Source: Alisma plantago-aquatica (taxonomy: Eukaryota; Streptophyta; Magnoliopsida; Alismatales; Alismataceae). Taken from it: a DNA stretch of 64,000 nt. Where the stretch lies: positions 296,832,058 through 296,896,057 of the forward strand of contig OY856409.1 in the NCBI GenBank assembly GCA_963693085.1, written 5' to 3'. This document shows positions 35,501 to 47,432 of this stretch, one piece after another. How positions within the stretch are numbered: position 1 is the first letter of the stretch; each line of letters opens with the position of its first letter. The notes under the pieces are model-generated. The model did not search any database and had not been told where the DNA came from. It saw nothing but the letters and a program-made list of their open reading frames with translations. The position numbers and the translations under genes are program-made.

Positions 35501-37325
35501 GGATTTATATCTTGTGATAGTATGCTGACTAGTGCAGCCTCGTGAATGGCAAGTGAATAGTACCATGTGATGATGAGATGAGAAATTATGTTTCACACAT
35601 TTTATATCTTTTGAATTTGTGATATTTATATGCTTGTTAGAAGTGAATTAGGGTTTGTATGTCCACTTGTTTGATGCAGCCTTAATTCACCCAATTGGCA
35701 TAATTAATCAAGTGAAACTCTAATCATGTAATGCCCTGTGCCATAGATCCATCTGAGTGTCAAAACTTGCCAGATGATGAAATGAGTATTCCTAAGGGAA
35801 ACTTAGAGTGCATAATGTTGAGTATGTGGGGGTGGCATGTTGAGGATATATCCTTTTCATCCACATTGCAGGTTGTGGAGGATGGCTATGGTCATGCCTC
35901 ATACATCTGATGTGATTATATATGTGACGAGATTGGAGGACAACTGTGGTTGTACCTCGAATGGTAGGGTATGCGTACCCACCTCCTTTCACTAGTGTCG
36001 TAACCTGTACCAAGGACAGACTAGGATATTAGCATCTTGGCCTTATGTGTCGTAGTGGCGGAACCGTATTGATCCGGGGCGGAGAATATCTTAGGAGTCA
36101 AGCTCTTCCTAGATCTTGTATGGCACTAATTTTGACTTAGCAGTGGTCAGTTGGATTTTGAGTGGTATCCTCAAATTCCACATGACGTAATAAAAGATGT
36201 AATACAGTAGTGTAGCATGTTTGTTTAGGATTATACACGACGTTTCACATTGGATGATAACCCTTATTTGTTATCCTTATATAAAGATGATGCTTAGTGC
36301 AATTAAGAGGTAGTAGATATACTTATGTTTTGGATATGCTTAAGATTGTAGATGCATACATACAATAGCCCTGCATATGTTGATAACTATACTTCTAATG
36401 CTGATTATAATCATGATGCTAGATATCTCATGTTGTTAGTTATGTTTAGCATGCTAGCCATGCCTTTGTTACTAGAGATGCAATTTACTACTAATCATGC
36501 TTATGCAGATAGTTGTGCTTATGTTGTTAGCTCTTCTTATGATGTTAATATGTTTGACTTATTAGACATGCTAATGTTGTCAGCTATGCTTATGTGGCTA
36601 GACTTATTCATAATGATATAGATTCTATGTTACTAGACTTGCTCATGATGCTAGATATGCATATGCTACTGAATTGCTTATATTGTTAACAAGATAAAGG
36701 GTGATAGTATGGCTAATGATGATAATTATTATCTACTCCTTTATGTATTCTATCAATCATCCTTGTTATTGAGCATATTTGTTATATCTGATTATACTGC
36801 TTAAACTGTTTAAACTACTTAAAATGTTGTGATCAATAAGCATTGTTGGAGGTTATATCTCTTGCTGGGACATTGGTCTTACCCTTGTAGTTCGCCACAT
36901 ATTTTAGGTAATCAACAGTGATGGCAATAGAATAATCATGGAAGTAAAGAGGAGATGTAGTAATGAATCCTTGAGAAAGTTGATTAGATGTCTAGTGTGT
37001 CCTAGAGTCGTCCATGTACTCTCAGGTCCGGGCTATAAAAGTTTGTATATGGTGTTTCAAGCAAATCAAACTTTTGTTAGCATGTTAATGCTTGTTTGTG
37101 TGGCATATATGAATATTTTTCTCCTGTGTATATATGTTGTGGCTAAGGAGATAGAATAATTTGTATCAAATTCTTGGCATAGTATGGATACAAGAAAGAT
37201 GTTGGGATCATATTCAAATGTTTCTGAGCGGGTGTTGATATTGAAATCAATTTTGATTTACCTATATTTTTGGGTATGTGATTAATTAGTGATTGATTGT
37301 TTTATATGTTTTGAGTAATCACGTT
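32583..37325 (+). mobile_element. Tekay/Del-like LTR A, 3' terminus missing
   Basis: It begins TGTAAGGCCCC. Its 3' third shares blocks with LTR B and the solo LTR: GAGTGCATAATGTTGAGTATG (35805) with GAGTGCATATTGTTGAATATG in LTR B, and CTTGTATGGCACTAATTTTG (36115) with its counterparts at 41890 and 52400. The GTTATATCTC..CTGGG segment near 36855 also recurs at 42230 and 52780. Homology fades near 37325 without the expected ..TCACA end, and RNase H sequence starts about 10 bp later. The interior shows many ATGGT-rich short phrases but no real ORF. Confidence 0.75.
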
Positions 37326-37334
37326 TAGTATAAT

Positions 37335-39050
37335 GGGTTCTCCCACTTGAATTATATCTTTTCGTAGTAAGAGTTGAACATGAGGCAATGTCATTGGATG
37401 GAGTTGATAAAAGACTACGACTGCATGATTGATTATCACCCAAGAAAGGTGAATGTTGTAGTACATTGAGCAGGAAGTCTTCATCCTCACCCATGAATAA
37501 AGGTCAATTGAGTTCTTTGTTGTGTCCCAAGCAAGACATGTTGGTCTCCTTATATCAAATGAATGTTAAGTTATAAGTCTCCTTGTTAGCCAGTTTGTTG
37601 GCATAGTTACAAGTGAAGCCTATGCTGAGATAGCATATTAGAGAAGCTCAACAGACATATAATGTGACACAACATATTAGATTAGAGTTTTGCAGTGAGA
37701 AGCATGATGGTTTTCATGAGACAGAAGATGGGATAGTTTATTATCATAATAGGAAGTGGTTATTGATTCGGATAACCTAAGGAGGATGGTGTTGGAAGAG
37801 GATCATACATCTATGTATGCTATGCACCCATGTAGTACCAAGATGTACCACAATCTGAAGGATATGCATTGGTGGCTAGGCTTGAAGAAATATGTAGCTG
37901 AGTTCGTCGCAAGATGTACAGTATGTCAACAAGTCAAAGGTGAACACCAAAAGTCTATAGGAATGTTGCAATCGTTGCCTATACCTTAGTGGAAATGGGA
38001 TCATGTAACTATGGACTTTGTGGTTGGTCTGCCTAGGACAACCAAAGGTTATAATTCCATTTGGGTAATCATTGACAGGTTGACCAAGTCAATGCATTTC
38101 CTTCCCATGAAGACAAAATTCACAGCATAGAAGCTTGCCCAAGTCTATGTTGATGAGATAGTGTATTTGCACGGTGTTCCAGCTACTATCGTGTCTAACA
38201 GAGGTCCTCAGTTCATGAGTCACTTTTGGGAGCGACTGCGCACAACTTTGGGTACGTGATTGAAGTTCAGTATTTCTTTCCACCCACAGACAGATGGTCA
38301 GTCTAAAAGGACCATTCAGACCTTGTAGGATCTGTTGAGGGCATGTGTTCTTCAGTTTTTAGGAAGTTGGGATGTACACCTCAGTTTGATAGGGTTCGCC
38401 TACAACAAAAAATATCAGAGTAGTATTAACATGGCACCTTATAAAGCATTGTATGGGAGACATTGCAGATCTCCATTGTGTTGGTATGAGGTAGGTGAGT
38501 ATCAACTTCTTGGCCCTGAGCTCGTGCAGTAGACAACAGAGAAGATGAAAGTGATACAACAATAGTTGAAGGTTATACAAGACAGACAAAAGTCATAAGC
38601 AGATAATTGTCGTAGACCCTTGGAGTTCCAAGTGGGAGACAAGGTATATCTAAAAGTCTCTCCTTGGAAAGGGTGTTTTGAGGTTTGGGAAGAAGGGTAA
38701 GTTGGCTCCCAGGTATATGGGACCTTACCCAGTTCCGGCGTGTGTTGGGAAGATGGCTTATCGGTTGGAGTTTCCACATGAGTTGCACATGTTACATCCA
38801 GTGTTTCATGTTAGTATGTTGAGAAAGTGTCATCTAGATACAAAGTCAGTTTTACAGCTAGTAGAGGTAGAGCTTGATGAAGGTGTGACCTATGTAGAAG
38901 GTCCAATGTTGATCCTTGATCAGAGGGTATAGAAGTTGAAGAGGAAGTACCTTGTGCTTGTGAAAGTTCTTTGCCATTACCGTGGTGTTGAGGAAGCCAC
39001 GTGGGAGCTTGAGGAAGAGATGAGGAGGAAGTACCCTTCCCTTTTCTCTT
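37335..39050 (+). pseudogene. Tekay/Del chromovirus RNase H end, integrase and chromodomain remnant
   Basis: The start reads ELNMRQCHWMELIKDYDCMI then YHPRKVNVV, the end of chromovirus RNase H. The integrase zinc finger is in 37756-37989 (HTSMYAMHPCSTKMYHNLKD, ARCTVCQQVK). Catalytic positions: first Asp kept in [10 protein letters not shown]; second changed to Asn in IVSNRGPQF (38197-38199); Glu changed to Lys in TDGQSKRTIQT (38305-38307). Next are YQSSINMAPYKALYGRHCRS and, after a frameshift near 38665, GKKGKLAPRYMGPYPV, HPVFHVSMLRK and a chromodomain-like end HYRGVEEATWELEEEMRRKY. Gag, protease and RT are absent. Confidence 0.9.
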
Positions 39051-39090
39051 AGGATTTTGGGGGCAAAATCCCTTTTAGGGGTTTATGGCT
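39051..39090 (+). promoter_or_regulatory. Polypurine tract before Tekay LTR B
   Basis: GGATTTTGGGGGCAAAATCC, then CTTTTAGGGG, directly after the last pol stop and shortly before TGTAAGGACCC. This is the conserved pol-end/polypurine arrangement of Tekay/Del elements. Confidence 0.8.
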
Positions 39091-42000
39091 TGTAAGGACC
39101 CTGACCCATATTTTGGGATAACCTTGTTTGTTTTGCTTAAGTATATTGCTTAGCTCCTTGCTCTAATCATATGAGATTTAATTAGGGTATGTTGGAGGCT
39201 TGAGTCTCTTGTTTGAGCTTGTTTGCTTGATGTTTATGTTTTATGGAGAGGTTTTGGTGCAAATTGCAATTTAACTAGGATAAGTGTTGATGTGAAAATT
39301 TTCCACCTCTAGTGTGTTTCTTCTCTCTCTTGGAATCATATAGAGGAGTGAGAAAGAGATGGACACCTTGGTTGAGCTTTGGTTGAGTGGTGACATCCTT
39401 GGTGATTTTTTGCACTCATGTTTGAGGTGTATCTTACACCTAGGAGTGTTGTATTAGGCTTGAGAGCCTTGAAGAGATCTTGTATCAGTTTGTGGTTGTC
39501 TTGAGGGACACCATATCGGTTTGGGGGTGCCTTGAGGATGCCTTGTATCATTTTGTGGTGTCTCTAGATACACCATATCATTTTGTGGCTCTAGGGTTTC
39601 ATTCTTATCGATTTTTGAAGGGAGGAGGTGTATATCATCCTTGACCTAGGAAAGAGGCTTAATGGGCAAGGCATGGTGCTTTTCACCTTGTTACATGGTG
39701 TTGCATGTGTATCTTTCCTCGTGGACATGTGTCATCTAGGGTCCCTTGGTGGTGACACCTTTCCTTGTTCTCTCTTGTATATATACTTCTTTCTCTCCAT
39801 GCAAGAGAATCCTTTGGCCATCTTTGCTTTCCTCTTTCTTGGTGGACGATCTGGAGCTTATGGGGTGTTCTCCCTTGGAGCTTGGTGGACGATCCTAAGC
39901 TTGTGATGTTCTCCTTTCACCTCCTACCTTGGTAAGATATGATCCTTAGCTTCTTTCTCTCATTCTTTCTTCTTATCGGCCATGGGCCTTAGTTGCTTCT
40001 TTTTCCCCTCTCTTTCTCTCTCTTAACCTTGGTTCTATCTTCCTTCTTGGAGGTGTTGTGGAGATAGATCTTGGAGGATCTTCTTCTACCTTGATCTCAT
40101 GAAGCTTGGAGATTAACCTTGGATCTTGGAACTTGGTGGTGATCTTTGAGGTGGGTTATATAACTCTAAACCCACTTTGTTATTACCACCATTTACTTGT
40201 TATCTTGCTCTTGATTTATGGCTCATTATTACTAGCATGCTAGTAGTTCCTTTGGGTAGTTTGTGACTCATTTTATTAGAAGAAAAATGCTTAGTTGTTT
40301 CTTGTGTTGCACATTCTCTTACCTTGTTTATAACGACATCTTGGGGTTGAAGATTAGTAGGCCGAGATATAGGAGGAGGCCGATATGTTTGTGTTGGCCA
40401 ATAGTCTTAGAGACCGATGTTTCTAGGGAGGCCGTCATGACTTGTGATGCACCCCTGGCCACCACTCTTTAAGGCAGTTCATCACAACCTAGCCTGATGA
40501 CATGCTTTGCTAACATCTTAGAAATGATGTGTATGGTTGATGTTATGCTAGGTAATGTTGCCATCACAGCTGGGCCGTTATGCCTTGAAGGCGTTGTTGC
40601 CTAATACACCCCTAAAAGCCTATCATGGTTGATGTGTTGCTGATGCCAATACCTTGTTATCCCGATAAGCTAGGGCATTGCCTGCTACCTTGACGACCCG
40701 TTACACCTTGTGTGGTGACCCATGTTGTGAACCATAACCGATACCTTGTGGTAGTGTTTGAGATACCCCATGTTGATGCTAGGGTCTCATAGTGATGTTG
40801 TGACACCTTATGGAATAGTTGTATGAAGAGTATCAAGTTATGTTTCTATACCATGTAACATGTTTTATAATGATAATGAGAAACGTGGTCTCATAACATA
40901 TCTCATAATGATGAGGAAAGTGATATCTTAAGGGTGGTTGTTGATCTAACCTTGTAAACCCTTATTAGGTAAAGTGAAACCCTAATTGTTCTAACGTAAA
41001 ATGTATGACATGAATGAATAGCATGAGTTCTATGAGATGATGATGCTTTGCCTTCTTATTATTAGTTTCTAACCATGCACGTGAAACAATGTTATGCATA
41101 GCCATGAATGAGCTATGATGTTTACAATATGTTTGAATAAGCCTTGAGAGGCACATGCGATATGGCGACTCAAAAAGAGGAGGAAAGTAGTTTTATAACC
41201 TAATGATGATATTTTCCTCAGTGATGTGATGAGGGGTTGTCACCATAAGCATGTGGTCCTTGTGATGGACATGTGGTCCTTGTGATGGACATTGGTCCTT
41301 GTGATGGACATATGGTGAATAATAAGCATAAAGAGACATCATGTGATGAGATCAAACTTAATGTGATTCAATTTGTTCTGGTGATGAAGTATGCCCTATT
41401 TTTGTAGACCTTGTTTAGGGGTTATATATTGTAACTTGATTGACTCTTAAAGATGTTTAAATTGATCTAATTAATCAAATGAAATCTAATAGTGTAGGTT
41501 TCCCTATGACATAGATCCATTTAGTGTCAACACTTGCTAAATAGTGAAACAAGTTTAACTCAGAGTGCATATTGTTGAATATGTGGGGTGCAAGTTGAGA
41601 TATCACCTTGTGTCCTGAATGTATATGAATGAGATTGGCTGCAGTCATACCCCAATAATGAGTAAATATGTGGTTTTAGCTCAATTTGAGATACATGAAT
41701 GGCTGTAGTCATATCCTAATAAAGAGTGTGGCTACGGTCGTAACTCACTAGCGTCGTGACCTTTACCAAGGCATGCTAGATGTGTACAACTGGACTATAA
41801 GTCACTGATAGAAGTCTGACTAATGATGTCACTACCAATGTTCTCGTACTAACAGAGGGGATGAGGTCGTGGATTCCAGCTCTTCCACTAGACCTTGTAT
41901 GGCACCGATTTTGACTTATTAAGTGATCAGTTGGATTTGGGTGGTATGACTCAAATCCTCGGGGCATAATGAAATATGTAATCAGCCATGTAGTATAATT

Positions 42001-42718
42001 GTATAGGATCAAATATGAAAACATTGGCTGAGACCTTGCTTGATCTTTATACAATATTCTTGATAGAAAATATACATGTTCTTCATATTCCTTTTAAATT
42101 ATTAAGATATTTCATAATTCACCAGTAATTTCCCTTCATGTTAATAATCATTACTTGCTTCTTCTTAGTTGTATTTTATGTTGCTACTCAGTTCATCTTA
42201 TCTGTAGTAATAATAGAGTTGGTGGTGAGTTATATCTCCCACTAAGATTTGGAATCTCCTCCCTTGGGTTTCCCACACCCTTTTTACGTGGATGAGCATG
42301 AAGAAGTAGAGATCGTGTAGAGGAGGTTGAGCAGCAGCCTGAGGAGCAGTAGCTGATAAGGTTGGAAGTGCTGCTAGATGTCTTTTGTCGATAGAGTCCT
42401 AGAGTCTTCCCTATACACTCGGGTATTTGGGAACGTTTTGTAGATGTTTTGAGAACGTGTTATCTTTATGTGCCCTTTGTATATAAAATATGATGGAATC
42501 ATGTTTATATGTTCTGGAACAGTGCTTTCATTACAGATTGACAACATGCCTTGTAAATGATTTGAGGCATGAAAGGACTCGTGTGTAAAGGTTCTTGATA
42601 TATGTCTATTTTATGAAAAAGGTTTTAATTTTTAGTGTTTATCAGTAATCTATTCATTAATATTTCTTCCACAGTTATGTTTTAAGTAATCTCATTTTGT
42701 GTGACGCAGGGCGTCACA
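39091..42718 (+). mobile_element. Tekay/Del-like LTR B (3' LTR, 3,628 bp)
   Basis: It begins TGTAAGGACCC and ends GACGCAGGGCGTCACA at 42718. It follows a polypurine tract and a pol remnant, so it is a 3' LTR. Its 3' half aligns in blocks with LTR A and the solo LTR, while the 5' half (39100-40500) shows little similarity to LTR A by eye, so A and B were probably not a pair from one insertion. It contains a short tandem repeat at 41251-41309. Confidence 0.85.
41251..41309 (+). repeat. 20-bp tandem repeat, three copies
   Basis: ATGTGGTCCTTGTGATGGAC occurs at 41251-41270 and 41271-41290, followed by a 19-bp copy at 41291-41309, within LTR B. Confidence 0.9.
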
Positions 42719-43140
42719 ATTTTCTTCACAGTCCCCATCATCAAACTTGAACAGCACATCAAGTATGCCATCCATGTAGTATATTGGAAGTGATGATGTT
42801 GGCACAAGTGGGAATAGTAGAGGCCCTGAAACATAGTAATTTAGAGGCTAGTCATGGTTATGATTTAGTTTCCAATTTCTTCCGGGTTTAGTACATTAGA
42901 AATTTATTTTGCTGTAATATTTTCTATGTTTGGGAACATCAATGCTAATGTGATTATTGTTCTAATATTTCCTTCCCCTGATGAACATTTGTTGCTTTTA
43001 GAATTTAATTCATACATACTTTTGATGTAGTTCTTTTTTTATCACCTCTTTCATATTATGTTAAGGTCGTTATCCTTTTAATTATAAGCATCATGTCTGG
43101 TAGTGATCATATATAAACACTAGATCTAATTACAAACATT
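42719..43140. other. AT-rich stretch before the transposase, no gene seen
   Basis: It lies between the end of LTR B and the first transposase codons. I see no ORF, terminal inverted repeat or promoter that I can defend. It may hold an eroded 5' exon or leader of the transposase. Confidence 0.4.
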
Positions 43141-44428
43141 TTGGGTATTGTGTCTGGTCCCACAAATCGCATTGCTGATGCAGTAGCTGACTCGATAGAG
43201 AACTCCATCATGGACAACAATTTCAATGATGATGAGATACAAGCTCCAATATCTAGTTCAGTTAGTATTAGGAGTGTCCACCAAAAGGTTCTAGAAATCA
43301 TAAACGACCATGAACAAAGGGCATATGAACTCTATTGAATGCTACCACATACTATAATAGCCCTCGTGGACAAGCTTGAGAGTCGTGCTTGTTACAAAGT
43401 AGTAGAGGTGTCTCATCAGTCAAGGTTGTATGCTACTTCCTACAGATGGTAGGCCATGACCATACAAATCGAGTTTTAGCTGAGGACTACATTCACTCTG
43501 GTGAGACCATAAGTAGAAAGTTCAACGGAGTATTGGATGGGGTGTGTGCCTTGTGTCATGAATATGTTGTCATACAAACCACAACTACAACAACTCATCA
43601 TCATATATTGGAGAGCCCAAGGTTCTACCCTTACTTCAAGGTAATAGTTATCTCCTGAAATTTAAAGCCATTTTCAATTATTTTTTACATTGAACCCTAG
43701 TTTTGGTGTTCCAGGATGCCATCAGGGTAATTGACGAGACATACATCCCAGTTTTGGTGAAACACAATAAGAAAAATTATTACTAAAACAGAAAATGGAA
43801 TGTCTCTCTAAATTTAATGGATGTAGTAGACTTCTTAATGGAGTTTACATATGTCCTGACTGGTAGGAGTGCTCGATAGAAGACCAAAGAGTCATACAAG
43901 TAGCAACAACAATAGACGGTTTCAAAGTACCCCCAGGGAATGTTTTACCTAGTTGATGTAGGGTACGCCAACACTCATCAGTTTCTTGCACCTTATCATA
44001 ACACAATTTACCATATATCTGAGTACCAAGGAAATAGGCACTCATACAATAACAAGAAGGAGATGTTCAACCACTGCCATGTACAATTATTTAATATTGT
44101 AGAAAAATCATTCAATATATTGAAGAGGAGGTTTGCCTACCTTAAAAAAGGGGTGACATATCTCGTACATTTGCAGTGTCGCCTAATATTGGCTTATTGT
44201 ATCCTTTACCATTTTATACGTCACTAGAATTGTGGTGACATTATGATGGAGGAAATCCCAAAACACAGTTCGACATATGACTTCCCAGGCAATGGGATCG
44301 ACCTGAGTTCTCTACAACAAACAACTTTGGTCAATGCAAGGGTGATTGATGTATTATATGAAACAATTTCCAATCTCATCTGGGAAACTCGTCGACCTGC
44401 CTTTGTAATTGGCATTTATTATGTGTAA
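43141..44428 (+). pseudogene. PIF/Harbinger-type DDE transposase, decayed
   Basis: These transposases cut and paste elements flanked by TTA/TAA duplications. The N-terminal part (43141-43338) includes a helix VHQKVLEIINDHEQRAYELY. After a frame change, 43389-43640 reads SSRGVSSVKVVCYFLQMVGH, then NRVLAEDYIHSGETISRKFN and ILESPRFYPYFK, classic for this family. A 74-bp GT..AG intron (43641-43714) falls exactly between YFK and DAIRVIDETYIPV, which holds the first Asp (43733-43735). The second Asp is in FYLVDVGYANTHQFLAPYHN (43955-43957). The Glu is in NIVEKSFNILKRRF (44102-44104). The tail has NGIDLSSLQQTTLVNARVID. Several stops break it. The GTH usually after the first Asp is ETY. Confidence 0.88.
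43641..43714 (+). other. Intron in the transposase pseudogene
   Basis: CAAG|GTAATAG at the 5' end and TTCCAG|GATGCC at the 3' end. Removing it joins FYPYFK to DAIRVID in frame at the position where related transposases read YFKDCIGAIDG. Confidence 0.8.
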
Positions 44429-44538
44429 CTTATAAACTCATCCCACATTTAGATATGATCTACAATGATTTGAACTTAGTGTATTGTTATGCATCCTAAT
44501 TAAAAGTGTGACATTATGTTTCACTAGGTTTTCTTACA

Positions 44539-44962
44539 ATGGAGAATGGAATGTCGTCATGTCCATGTGACCTCCAATGCACCGTACGAGTTTACATGGA
44601 TGCCACAGATGAGGATAATGGACGATTCAAAGACAACAACCCCCGCAGGTCATATTTTACATGTGGTAGGGGTCTTGTTCGAACCAAGTGTCCTATGAGG
44701 TTTCTTGCGCAACGAGTAAGACATATTGTGGCCATCCTTACTACAATTCAGGATGCACTTGTAACACAACTTACTTATGCACGCAATGAAAGAAGAGCAT
44801 TGGTCTAAAAGTTGTGACTTTGTGTGTTCTATGAGAGTAGACACTGATAGGTTAGTAGCCGAAATTACTCTCAGGAGGAGGCAACAATACCTTCATGAAC
44901 TATTTAACCTACCAACAGATAGTCTCTCTTCAATAGAGGACGAGGAGTACAATACATCATAG
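44539..44962 (+). pseudogene. GRF-type zinc-finger-like ORF
   Basis: From 44539 the ORF reads SCPCDLQCTVRVYMDATDED, then RRSYFTCGRGLVRTKCPMRF. The spacing C-x-C, (R/G)R-x-(Y/F)-x-x-C and C-P-x-(R/F) resembles a GRF zinc finger, which usually binds single-stranded nucleic acid. After a stop/frame change (about 44806) a basic, helix-prone segment follows (VAEITLRRRQQYLHELFNLP), ending SLSSIEDEEYNTS at 44962. It sits 110 bp downstream of the transposase on the same strand. Whether it belonged to the element or to a host gene is not settled. Confidence 0.5.
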
Positions 44963-45326
44963 TTGTAATATAATGTGTCCTATCCAACTAAACTTCATTT
45001 GTATTTTGAACAATGATTTGTCCTATAGAAATATCATTCAATTTTGATTTGAAATGTATGGTTTGAACCCCACATTATGTTACTGATGAACAATCATGGT
45101 TTATATGTCAATGGATGTGTCTGGGGTTCACAGGTGTCTTTGTGGTCTAGTTGCAACATTGTGGATTAACACAGAGGATGCATGATTATATGAATTTGGA
45201 ATTCTCCATGAAAGGTCGGGTGAAATGTGTTACATATGTTCTACTAGAAAGGTGCGATAGTAAAACCATAAACAATAGGTTGCACCACTAAGTAGATTGC
45301 ACATTCATTGTCATTAACTCAACCTT
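44963..45326 (+). other. Non-coding gap, nothing recognised
   Basis: AT-rich, with no ORF or repeat that I can support. Confidence 0.4.
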
Positions 45327-45578
45327 GTGCTAGATTTTAGGGAAAAGATCAGTGCAAATACTTCCACTAGGCAGTCGATCTCCCCCCCCCCCCAAACAAC
45401 TACTTCTCTAGAGGATGAGACTAAGTTACTGACTAATGAGTGCAAGTCAGTGTGGGACCAGGCAATGAACTTGAAGGACTTTCTTGAAATAAATCACAAC
45501 ACTGAAGATGTTTACACCTTCAAAAAATGCGAGCATGAAGTTCTAGAAACTGTCGTTTACAAGTTGGAGGAAACTTAG
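45327..45578 (+). CDS. Small ORF of unknown function in the Harbinger region
   Basis: 83 codons: a Ser/Thr-rich head (SANTSTRQSISPPPQTTTSL) followed by an acidic, helix-prone part (LTNECKSVWDQAMNLKDFLE and ECEHEVLETVV-like text, here KKCEHEVLETVVYKLEET). A run of 12 C at 45382-45393 lies inside it and makes the frame unreliable. I do not recognise it. It may be an exon remnant of the Harbinger accessory ORF. Confidence 0.3.
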   Translation: MLDFREKISANTSTRQSISPPPQTTTSLEDETKLLTNECKSVWDQAMNLKDFLEINHNTEDVYTFKKCEHEVLETVVYKLEET

Positions 45579-45849
45579 TCTTCTTTTGGACATTCCTTCA
45601 CCTATGATGACTCCATAGGAGGGCGCATGTTATATATGTAGATGGATGATATTTATTTAACGCACTCAGACCCCTGAGATTGGATGTTGTTAGACGTACA
45701 TTATAAGCTTGCTGATTTATATCATAATGTCGCTTAATGTTGTATGTCTGCACCAGATAGGAGAGCACATTTTATTTAAATTTGAATCATCATATTACAT
45801 CAACATAATTGTGATATACACCCTTACATTTGAAATATATTACATATGC

Positions 45850-46210
45850 AATTTATAATATGGTTGGGCAAGGCATGAGGCTGTGTGGTATATGGTGTAT
45901 GGAGCACGATCAGATCCTACCTGATGCGATGAGAAATCAATATGACACGGGGAGATGTCTCAATGGAGCATATACTTCAGAGACTTGGAGGGAGACATTG
46001 CATGACTAACGAAACATAACAGGGGTGCCTTGCATATCATCTAACGTGGTAACAACCCATTGGAAGAACCTAAGAAAAGAGTTTATCATACAAAATGGTT
46101 TCCTTTTGGAAGATTTATTGCCTACTCATCCCTTTGGCATGCCACACTTGAATAATGTTGAAAACAACAACAATATAGTTGCAAGAATAGGTGGCGAAGG
46201 CGAAGAATGA
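45850..46210 (+). pseudogene. Myb/SANT-like DNA-binding segment, copy 1
   Basis: The frame reads WCMEHDQILPDAMRNQYDTG, then LNGAYTSETWRE, a stop, RNITGVPCISSNVVTTHWKN and LRKEFIIQNGFLLEDLLP. The pattern W..E.D....., 'G.YTSE.W', 'TG....... .HWK.L' is that of Myb/SANT-like domains (Myb_DNA-bind_3 type) found in plant PIF/Harbinger ORF1 proteins, which help the transposase bind element ends. It ends with an Asn-rich, acidic tail at 46210. Confidence 0.65.
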
Positions 46211-46445
46211 ATTTCATCACAACAGTGAAGATGTTTATATTTAGATGTATGCTCTTTTTACTTCCTATAATCGGACCCTTGAGTTTGCTTGTTGTTAAAG
46301 CTACATCATAAGCTTGCTACTTTATGTATGCTTTTTTTTATCGTAATGTTGTTTGTTTATGGCTTGACCAAATAGGGGGCCCTATGCTATATGTACATTA
46401 AATCTTTATATTTAAGTTATCATATTATGTCCACACCATTGTGAA

Positions 46446-46775
46446 ATGAACCCTTATTATTGTAATATAATGACATACACAATTTTTATGACTGGGCAAG
46501 ACACGATGTTGTATTTTATATGGTGTACAGAGCACGATATGGTCCTAAAAGGTTTAATAGGAAATCAATATGACATGGGGAGATGTGTGAATGGAGTATA
46601 TAATGCACATGCTTGGAGGGAGGTGTGTTGTCACTTCAGAAACATAGCAGGGGTGCCCTACATATCTGTGATCAAGGTGTAAATGTGATGGCAGTACCTC
46701 AGGAGAGAATTCATTAGAGAAAATCATTTCCTTCTAGGAGATTTAGTGCCTACTCAGCCATTAGTCGTACAACAC
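46446..46775 (+). pseudogene. Myb/SANT-like DNA-binding segment, copy 2
   Basis: MTGQDTMLYFIWCTEHDMVL, then NQYDMGRCVNGVYNAHAWRE and HFRNIAGVPYISVIKV, a stop, then LRREFIRENHFLLGDLVPTQ. It is clearly the duplicate of 45850-46210. Both copies are broken at different points. Confidence 0.65.
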
Positions 46776-46880
46776 ATCATTCCATGAAACTTTGTGATGG
46801 CTCATCGCACTTACTCCCAGGAGTTGCAGAATACCTAAACAATGTCGAAAACAACAATGATGTAACTGCAGGATTAGGTG

Positions 46881-47265
46881 GTGAAAGCAACGAATGAAGT
46901 TGCAGAAAATTGTTCGCCACCTTTGGGCCGTACTTTTTTTTTATTTTGTATGTATTTAAAAATGTACTTGATCCAATGATTATGAACACTACATGTTAAT
47001 TATTCTGATCATTAGTTCGTTACTATCAATATTTTCTCAAATATGTATTTATTTATGTTTGCTTGCCAACTCTTATTTTTGTATTGCATATCAAAACGTA
47101 CTTGGTCCAATGATTATGAACTAGTACAAGTTATAGTTTATGTCAAATACTCTAACTATTTATTTCAATTTCTCTTAACTATTTTTCTAGTTGTGTAACT
47201 TATTGTCATCCTTATTTTGTTGTTATCATAATTTTCTCAAACTTCTACTTATTTATTATGTTTAG
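46881..47265. other. AT-rich stretch with a two-copy internal repeat
   Basis: TCCAATGATTATGAACTA-type text followed by TTTTCTCAAA..TTATTTAT..TGTTT occurs near 46972-47060 and 47108-47265. The second ends TTATTATGTTTAG, a plausible splice acceptor before the ORF at 47266. No gene. Confidence 0.45.
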
Positions 47266-47432
47266 ATGTCAAAGCCACTTTCAAAGTTTGAAATGATGTT
47301 GATATCGAGTTAAAAGATTGAGAAATATGTAAATAAAAAACTTATGTGCAAGTGTTGCAAGCCTTCCCAGTCTCATTCTCCAAATTCACATGAGGATGCC
47401 ACATATGTGAGACTGGGACAAAGCAATGATGG
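47266..47432 (+). pseudogene. Left half of an ORF split by the solo LTR
   Basis: From 47266 (MSKPLSKFEMML), with one stop, then KIEKYVNKKLMCKCCKPSQS and EDATYVRLGQSNDG. The frame is continuous across the 5-bp target duplication into 53305 and beyond (GVTHPVRHLPLLFD), so this was one exon or ORF before insertion. The product is not recognised. CKCC could be part of a metal-binding site. Confidence 0.5.

Larger units (their letters stand above)
45600..46880 (+). repeat. Degenerate tandem duplication, period about 630 bp
   Basis: Parallel landmarks occur about 630 bp apart: ATCATATTA at 45789 and 46419, GAAATCAATATGACA near 45936 and 46560, and CATAACAGGGGTGCC / CATAGCAGGGGTGCC near 46015 and 46645. 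Both copies encode the same Myb/SANT-like segment. Confidence 0.75.

Noticed and set aside
45382..45393. C12 homopolymer as a functional element
   Set aside because: A simple homopolymer with uncertain length and no supporting context.
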